From positions 63,635,353 through 63,699,352 of the forward strand of contig CM067316.1 of the NCBI GenBank assembly GCA_034231615.1: 64,000 nt of DNA. The letters are read 5' to 3'. Positions 47,701 to 56,700 of the stretch are shown piece after piece (the stretch's first letter is position 1; each line of letters begins with the position of its first letter). This stretch comes from Meghimatium bilineatum (taxonomy: Eukaryota; Mollusca; Gastropoda; Stylommatophora; Philomycidae). The notes under the pieces were generated by a model. The model did no database searches and was not told the origin of the DNA. It saw nothing but the letters and a program-made list of their open reading frames with translations. The position numbers were made by a program, and so were the translations under genes.

Positions 47701-50700
47701 TTCTATTCTCCGGACTACATCCTGTTAATCTGCAGGAATTTTAGAATGAATGTGGAAGAAGAAGCTTAACTAAAGAATACATTTATTTTCAGATGCCATG
47801 ACTGTGATTGCCTTCCTCAGAACATATGGGTTAGAGAAGGAAGTTAAGGTCAGTTCTTATCTCAGAATTATGTCAGCTCTTTAAATTATTCTAACCCCAA
47901 GGGAAGGAAAGTAAAATAGCTAGTACATAGGGCCTAATAAAGAGGTTATCAACTTCCACATCAGGACAGAACACAACAGACTAAATAGACACATATAGAC
48001 TAAGATTAGTTCCATCACCTCTGTGTCCATGTGGGCAGGTAGCACAGGCAATGGAGCATATCCTACAAGACTGCATTACACTGAACCAGTTAGGGGAGGA
48101 GCACTTGCCCACAGAGACAGATACCCACAGAAAGCTGCATGACAGCTTTGAGAAGCTGAAGACAGTGATGCTGTTCTTTGCACCCTGGACTAGAATTCCA
48201 GGCTCCGGTTGCCACACAGGTGACTGTGAGATGGCAGTGGGTCTCTACCTTCTTTGACCAGTGGCAAATCTATAAAATGCACTAACTGCAGCAAAACTTA
48301 AATCCATCATGTGAAACTTGCAACAGGATAATGAGTTTTTCTATTATTGTTGTTGTTAAAGCGGTAACCTTGCTATTATTATTCTTGTTGTTGAAGCGGT
48401 AACCTTGCTATTATTATTCTTGTTAAAGCGGTAACCTTGCTATTATTATTCTTGTTGTTGAAGCGGTAACCTTGCTATTATTATTCTTGTTAAAGCGATA
48501 ACCTTGCTTTGCCCCCCCCCCCTCCTGTGTTGGTTAGTGGCTCCCAAAATTTCTCAGTGACTCCTCTGCAAGTCTCTCACTTGAGTCATATGACCAATGT
48601 TGATAATCATTGGACTAGAGAACAAATTATACTATAAATTAAACATAAAACAGTGAAATCCTGTCATAGCGCATCCTTTTATAACAAATTTCCCTATATA
48701 ACAACACTTTTCAAAATCCCCAATCATATTTACCGGGTAGTCTATAGTTTGTATTGTATATGCCTATAGTGACTTTCTGTTAATACATATACATGTTTTG
48801 TTGGTCCAGACCAAGTTGTTATAATGGGATTCCACTGTATTTTGAAAGTGGATATGTTGAGTTGAAAGATGCAAATGTAGCAACTTTGCAGTAAACCATT
48901 AGCGAAAAATATAAGCAAACACCAGATCAGCAAGTAAAGTTACAATATTTGAATTTATAGAGAATTAGATCTGTGTTCTTCTGTGTAGTCAGCATGGGAG
49001 GGATGATATGGTCAGTGACAGTGCTATAATGGTCTGATTTATATCATCATTAATCCTGAACATTAAAAACTGTGCTATGCTTTTTTCAATAATTTTTAAA
49101 ATTTCAATAAGTTTATGAAATATTAGTTGATTTTGTAACATTTTCTATTGTTTTATTTTCTATGTAGTATACTTGAATCATTATGTAGATCCATTTTGTG
49201 ATAAAAGTTTTTGTTTCTTCCTGGCATTGATAGCTGAACATCGAACCTAACCACACAACATTAGCAGGCCATGCATACGAACATGACGTAGTGATGGCAT
49301 CAGCGTAAGTCAAATAAGACTTCTTTAACTAGAAATTATTTGCCTTATTTGGACAGAGTGGTTTTTCTTTCAATGTGAAACCACTAAATGTCAATTATGC
49401 CAGCTGGTGCAGGAATAGTTTTTATATTTTCTAAGACATCTTCTGCAAATAATTTTTTTTTCTATATCTTTTGCCATTTTATAACTGTGTATCTGTTCAG
49501 ACGAAGATATTATGGTTGAAATGTCAACTGTTGTCATCTTTACTCTTTTTATTATAGTTGTTTTCTTCAAATTTTTTAAAAGTAGTAGGTATTTGTAATA
49601 CATATTTACTTATTTAATATACTTACTTAATTTATTTGTGTATGTTCCCAAGAAATACATCAATTTTTTATATGGCTTATACTTTATGGAACCTATATTA
49701 GAGTAAAAATTCAGCTTGCTAACTGTAACATAACAGACATAGAACACCCATACAGTGTTTCTATAATAACAAAAATTCATTGGAATATTCCAGTTACAAC
49801 TTACTAGGTTCTGTTGACTCAAACACTGGCTCGCCTGACCTTGGCTGGGACACGGATCAGTTTCCAATGGATGTTAAGAATGCTACAATACTCCTGCAGG
49901 TATCCACTCAAAATAATAAAACATGTTTATCCTAATGTATCCGCATGTGGATGGTCTGCGAATCTTAGCACACAAACCATCATGCTACATTATACATCTA
50001 GTAGATGATATGAATATAGAGTGAGACTTTTCTGCCAGTGAAAATCCCCCCAACATTTACCATAACAGTTTTATGGTGTATGTTTTGTTGTCCCACAGCC
50101 AATGCCTGCCTTCTGGATCCAAACATGTGATATCCGTGTCTTCCACCTGATACATCCAACTTCAGGGTCACTTTGACTGTTTTGTGGATGGAACAACCAT
50201 CTCCACCCCCAAGCCTCATTAGTCACCTCTTATGACATTCATAAGAGTATGAATTATGACTTACATTCCTAGCAGGTAACAGTGATGCTATTCTGTGCTT
50301 CCCTTTCGGGCCCCAACAATTCATGGGCAGCTCTTCAAATTACTCTGACTTGTTCTTCTTCTTCTTCATCGTTCATTCTCAAACTCTTGCTGGATCTCCC
50401 TTGTAGCAAGACCATTGTCCTACTAGATTTCTAGCAGGATGTAGTCCAGAGAATGGAAATGCATTGTGCTGCCGTTTTATTTGCGCCAATGGCCCGGCAC
50501 ATCCATCTTCGGTGGATGACTTGTTCAAATTGTCACTATGTTGTCTAGATCTTTCATGTTTTGATCTTAAAGTGTTCAAGATCATACTTTTGGATTTAAA
50601 AAAAAACACATATACCTAAGATACATATAGAATTAAAGTATGTACCAACACACGTATACATATATATTCCTCTTATATTTCTCCATTGTTCTCAAACTCC

Positions 50701-53700
50701 TGCAGACTAGCAGGAAGTATTCCAGAGAACAGAACTACCGGTAATTGTGCCATGAATTACAGATTAGGTGGAATATTTACGTCTTTCAGCCTGACACATC
50801 CAACTTCAGCATGGCTTCTGGGTCACTTTGACCCTTTACAAGATACTACAATCAACTCTATTCCAAAACATTCTTAAATGCATAGCAGGTAACAGTGTCA
50901 TTTTTTTTTGCTCTCTTTTTTGGAAACTTGGCAGCACACAGATGTTATATATATATTTTTGATAAACTATAAACTAATCGGGTTATAATGAAGAAATAAC
51001 ATGTACAATGATGTTAGACTATAACAGAATGTGAAATTTGTGTTTGGTATATTCTATTTTATGTGGAAGAGCAGAATAAATACAGCAGCTCAGATGAAAC
51101 TATATAAAACTCTAATAATATATATATATATAAAACTCTAATAATATATATATAAAACTCTAATAATATATATATAAAACTCTAATAATATATATATATA
51201 AAACTCTAATAATATATACATAAAACTCTAATAATATATATATAAAACTATAATAATATATATATAAAACTCTAATAATACATATATAAAACTCTAATAT
51301 ATATAAAACTCTAATAATACATATATAAAACTCTAATATATATATAAAACTCTAATAATACATATATAAAACTCTAATAATATATATTAAACTCTAATAA
51401 TATATATATATATAAAACTCTAATAATACATATATAAAACTCTAATAATAATATATATATATATAACACTCTAATATGTTCTTGTGTATGAATGTGAGAC
51501 TTGGACAATTACAGCAGAAATGGAGAGAAGAATGATCATGGTACCCATAACCTTTCAGGGTCGTAGGGGTGCCACTCTGGAAATAACGCAAACATCCCAC
51601 ATGCCTTACTGCTCTCAATTCCGTGTTTATGGAGAATTTTAATCATGTTCTCAGTCTTTAATATTATCAATCCATACTTTCTTCGAACTTCTTCTTCTTC
51701 CACCCTCAAGTGTTCCCTGTAGGATAGTTTTGAAAATGGAATCATGCCTCATCACATGGCAAAGTCACACAAGTTTGCAATGCCTCACCACTGCCATGAG
51801 AATGTTCTTGTTGACCTGAAAGAGTATTTATTGTGTTTCTCACGTACATGTTGGTTTTATGTTCCATATAATGGATGCACAATATTCGTCTGTAACATTT
51901 GTTTTTAAAAATCTGTATTCTCTTTTCTATTTCCACTGTCTTGAGTGAATAATACAGACTTTAAAATTTTTTTTTTTCAGACAAGTATTACGCTTAAATT
52001 ATGCAGAACATAAAACCAACATATATGTGAATAAGAACAGCAATATGCTTCTACAACAACAAGAAGAAAACAATGGACTTATATCAGACATGTAATTAGA
52101 ATGAATGAAAACAGACTGCCATTACAAGCATTGAAATGGGTACCAGATGGCAAAAGAGAAGAGGAAGACCATGAGAGATTATTTGAAGAGCAACCATCAA
52201 AGAGGATATGACTATGGGTCTCATAGTCTATCCTGCAGGAAACAGCTGAGGGTAGAAGAAGAAGAGGGAGACAAAATAAAGTTTGGATTGATAATATTAA
52301 AGACTGGACAAAATTTAGATTCTACACACTTAAACAAGGAACTGAGAACAGGGAGTCAAGTGGGATGTTTGTGTTGTTTCCAGAGTGACACCATGTTGTT
52401 GAAGGTTTTCAGAGTGGCACCGCTATGTTGTTGAAGGTTTCCAGAGTAGCACAACTATGTTGTTGACGGGTTATGGGTTTAATGTGATGTATTTGAGGAC
52501 ATGCTGACTGAATTATGACTATTGATAGGTTATACTGAGACAGGGAGGACTGCAACCTGGAGGTTTGAACTTTGACTGTAAAGTCAGGAGAGAATCAACA
52601 GATCTGAAAGATATGTTCATATCGCACATTGGTAAGTAGAAGAGTTGATACTGAGATCATCTGGCATGTCCAACTAGGCAGTTCAAACACTGATCATCTA
52701 CATTGTACTGACTGTATTATCTCCACCTCACATTGTACTGACTGTATTATCTCCACCTCACATTGTACTGACTGTATTATCTCCACCTCACATTGTACTG
52801 ACTATATTATCTCCACCTCACATTGTACTGACTGTATTATCTCCACCTCACATTGTACTGACTCTATTATCTCCACCTCACATTGTACTGACTGTATTAT
52901 CTCCACCTCACATTGTACTGACTTTATTATCTCCACCTCACATTGTACTACTGTATTATCTCCACTTCACATTGTACTGATGAAATAATTGACTTATTAT
53001 CTCTAACTCACATTGTACTGGCTGTATTAACTCCACCTCACATTGGCTTACAGGTTGTATTAGTGACACCTCGTAAATTCAACAATAGTTGAATAGTAAT
53101 GTCCTATACAGGATCCATCTATATGACGTTTCCTTTACAGAACATTGTCCTGACAGCTACCCTGTATGTTTCTTGGTTCTGTGCAAGCTGCCCATCCTCT
53201 TCTAGTGTCATGTTTAGAAAGTCTTTGATATCCTGTGTCCATCGTAGTCTTGGTCTGCCTCTTGTTCTCTTTCCTGGAACTTTTCCCTGCATGATTAATA
53301 TTTATAAACCATTGTGTCTTTTCATATGCCCATAATATGTTAGCTTGTGTTTTTTTTAATAATACAGGATACAGTTCAATTAGTATCACACATCTGTTAT
53401 TTAAACCTCTTTTTCAATTTAATTTATCTTAATAATTATCCTATAAGCATATCTCTATAAATCGATAAACGTTGTTATTGAATCAATCCCCATAAGTTAC
53501 AAGTGATTAGCTCTTACTTTCTACGTACAATGGGGTGGCGTCTCCAGTTACAAGTATTGATCCCTAGAAGTTACAAGCAATTAGCTCTTACTTCCTATGT
53601 GCAATGTGGTGGCTTCTCCAGAGCTCTATTTAATACCCTAAAGACTCTCAACTCTCATCAGTGTGCAATGTGGCAGTTCCCTAAAAACTCCCAACTCTCA

Positions 53701-56700
53701 TTGGTGTGTATTGCATTGACAAGAAGTCTCCTGTATCAGAGGATATAAAGTCTAGGGATTTTCTACCTTTCCACAATATGAAGAGTTAGAATCAACATCA
53801 GCTTCCTTACCAAGCATCCCTTCCTGTCAGGTGTTCATAGTAACCCAGCTCTGAACTATGGTTACTGGTATGGATGCAACAGCCAGCTATGAATTCCCCA
53901 CCATCCAAGAGGTCTCGTCAGATATATACTAATAAGACTCATAACCCGCCAGGGTCCTTGGGGTGCCACATTAGAGACAACAGTACATTAAGCCCTCCAA
54001 ACACTTCTGTCCTCAGCCATTCAGACAAGTGTAGAAAAATCATGTCCAGACCATTCCTTGATATTGTGAGTCCAGATATTTCTCTGCCCGCCTCTTATTT
54101 TTCCATTGGTAAAATGGCAAAGAATAACAGGTTTTTTTCTGCTTGATGATAAGCCAAGTTTTGGAGAGGAGATGTGTACTGCTGAGTAAAATTCTGCCTA
54201 CTGCAATGCTACATATCTACAGAACAAACAGTTGGAAGATAGAATGTATTCTTTGAACATATGAATACACAGAATAATGCTTCTTAATTGGGTGGTCCAG
54301 ATTCATTTCCAGTTCAGCTGGGGAAACATCTTTGCAACCAGTTACTAGATCAATCCAGGTTAAAGAAAAAGAATTTTCTGGAAAAAGAAAAACTGTGATA
54401 CTGATCATATCATCTTTAAGTATGCCATTTCCCAACAACAACAGGACTTAAAAAATGTAATTATTATTCCCCTTTATGTATCAAGGCATGAAATGAGATT
54501 GGTACCTTCTGCCAAAATTAGTGGGTACAATATCAGTATGTATACATTTAGAGTGTGATCAATTATATGCATACAATTAGCGTGTACAATATTAATTATG
54601 TTACATTATTTGTCGGTAAGAGCATATGAGAGTTTGTAAAAACACGTGTATGTGTATAAAAAAGGTAATTTATGTAAAAAAATGTCTATAAAACAATTAA
54701 TTTTGCATCCATATGTTCTCACACACAGCTAACGTAACTGATTTGCTGTGTAGTTTTTCAATCTCAGCAGAATAATGATCCCACTAGATTTCTAAGTATA
54801 CTGACTGAAAAATAGTTACCATGAATGATCAGCACGACATAGAATCAATTAACAATAAACTACCGGTATACTGATTAAGCATGTGTGCTGCATAGCCGAG
54901 AGGTAAGAGTGTTGATCTCACTTCTGTGAAGCTCAGGGTTCGACTCATGGCATGGACTGAGTTAACAAGAAAAATGTAGTCTTGACAGATTAAGTCTGTA
55001 TAAATGACCATTTCATTTATGTATATGATTACAGGGGCCATGGACACATTTGCCAGGGGTTTACTAAGTGCAGCTAGAATACTAGAAGACAATGTTATTA
55101 GTCAACATGTCCAGGTAAACAATATAAATAATAATTTAATACAATGAGATCCCTATATAGCACATTTTTTTATAGCAAATTTCCTTATATAACAACTTTT
55201 CAAAATCTCCAATTTTATTTATTCTATATTGTTCATGCTGTATATACTGAATTTGTTATTACATACCGGTCATCGGCCAGCACCAAGATGTTATAACAAT
55301 TCCACTGTATTACAAATGTACCGGTACATATTCATCGGCCAGAACCAAGTTGTTATAACAGAATTCCACTGTATTACAAATGTACCGGTACATATTCATC
55401 GGCCAGCACCAAGTTGTTATAACAGAATTCCACTGTATTACAAATGTACCGGTACATATTCGTCAGCCAGCACCAAGATGTTATAACAGAATTCCACTGT
55501 ATTACAAATGTACCGGTACATATTCGTCAGCCAGCACCAAGTTGTTATAACAGAATTCCACTGTATTACAAATGTCTCTATATTATCTTTATATCTTTAT
55601 TATATATTTATATGTCTTATATATTTATATGTCTCTATATCTTTATTATCTTATTTGTAAAATATTATTTTAACAATTTTTACATTTACCAGAAAATGTG
55701 CGACTCGTAAAATAATGACTTGAATTTGTCACATTCTAAGATAAAATTATTTGATAAACTTCTCACATAAATTATTTGAACTTGTCATATTTTTAAACAA
55801 ATTATTTGAACTTGTCATATTCTAACATACAATTACTTGATAAACTTGTCATATTCTAACATACAATTACTTGATGAACATGCCAAATTCTACCATATTT
55901 ACTTGATGAACTTGTCATATTTTAACACAAGTTAAAATAACTTGTCATATTCTAATAACAAAATTACTTGAACTACAATACAGGAACGTTACAACAGCTA
56001 TAAATCTGGCATTGGTGCTAAGATTGAGGAAGGCAACACAAGCTTGGAGGAACTCGAGGTAGACACATTTTAACAGATCTTGCTTTAGTCAATTGTTTTT
56101 TCCTGGAATCATTCTCATTTATTCTGTCAACATATATATTCAAGTGTGTAAAATTTAATGTGTTAACATTAACCCTTTCAGTCCCAGCCAATGAGGAAAA
56201 ACTTGTGTAAATTCCCAGGGAAAGGGAAATAACTGCTAAATGATAAGTGATTATGCAATAAAATGAATAAAAAATACAATTTGCAATCTTCTTCTTCAGC
56301 ATTCATTCTCACACTCCAGCTGCATCTCTCTTGTAGCAGGACCATGGTCCTACTAGATTTCCAGCAGGATGTAGTCTATAGAATGAAAATGCGTTGTGTT
56401 GCCATTTTATTTGCCTCAATGGCCTGACACATCCGTCTTCGATGGGAATTTGCAATCGATTGTTATGATTCAAAGTCCAATTAACAGATAAAAAGAAGAG
56501 ATACTGATCTGTGAACATATCTTTGTGAATGTCATGTAAGACAGATGTACTTATTACATAACAAGTGAGGAGAAACTAGTTTCCATCAGCTTCATTTATT
56601 TCTGTGCTGATGAATGTTCAAATGAAAAGTTGCAAAGCAGTCTCCCTTACACAGCATTACAACATTATATCCTAGTAGGTAGTCGACAATTTTACTTACC

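Noticed and set aside
52629..52988. 119-codon open frame after xylose isomerase exon 12
   Set aside because: It is the 30-bp minisatellite read in one frame, starting inside the intron donor region.
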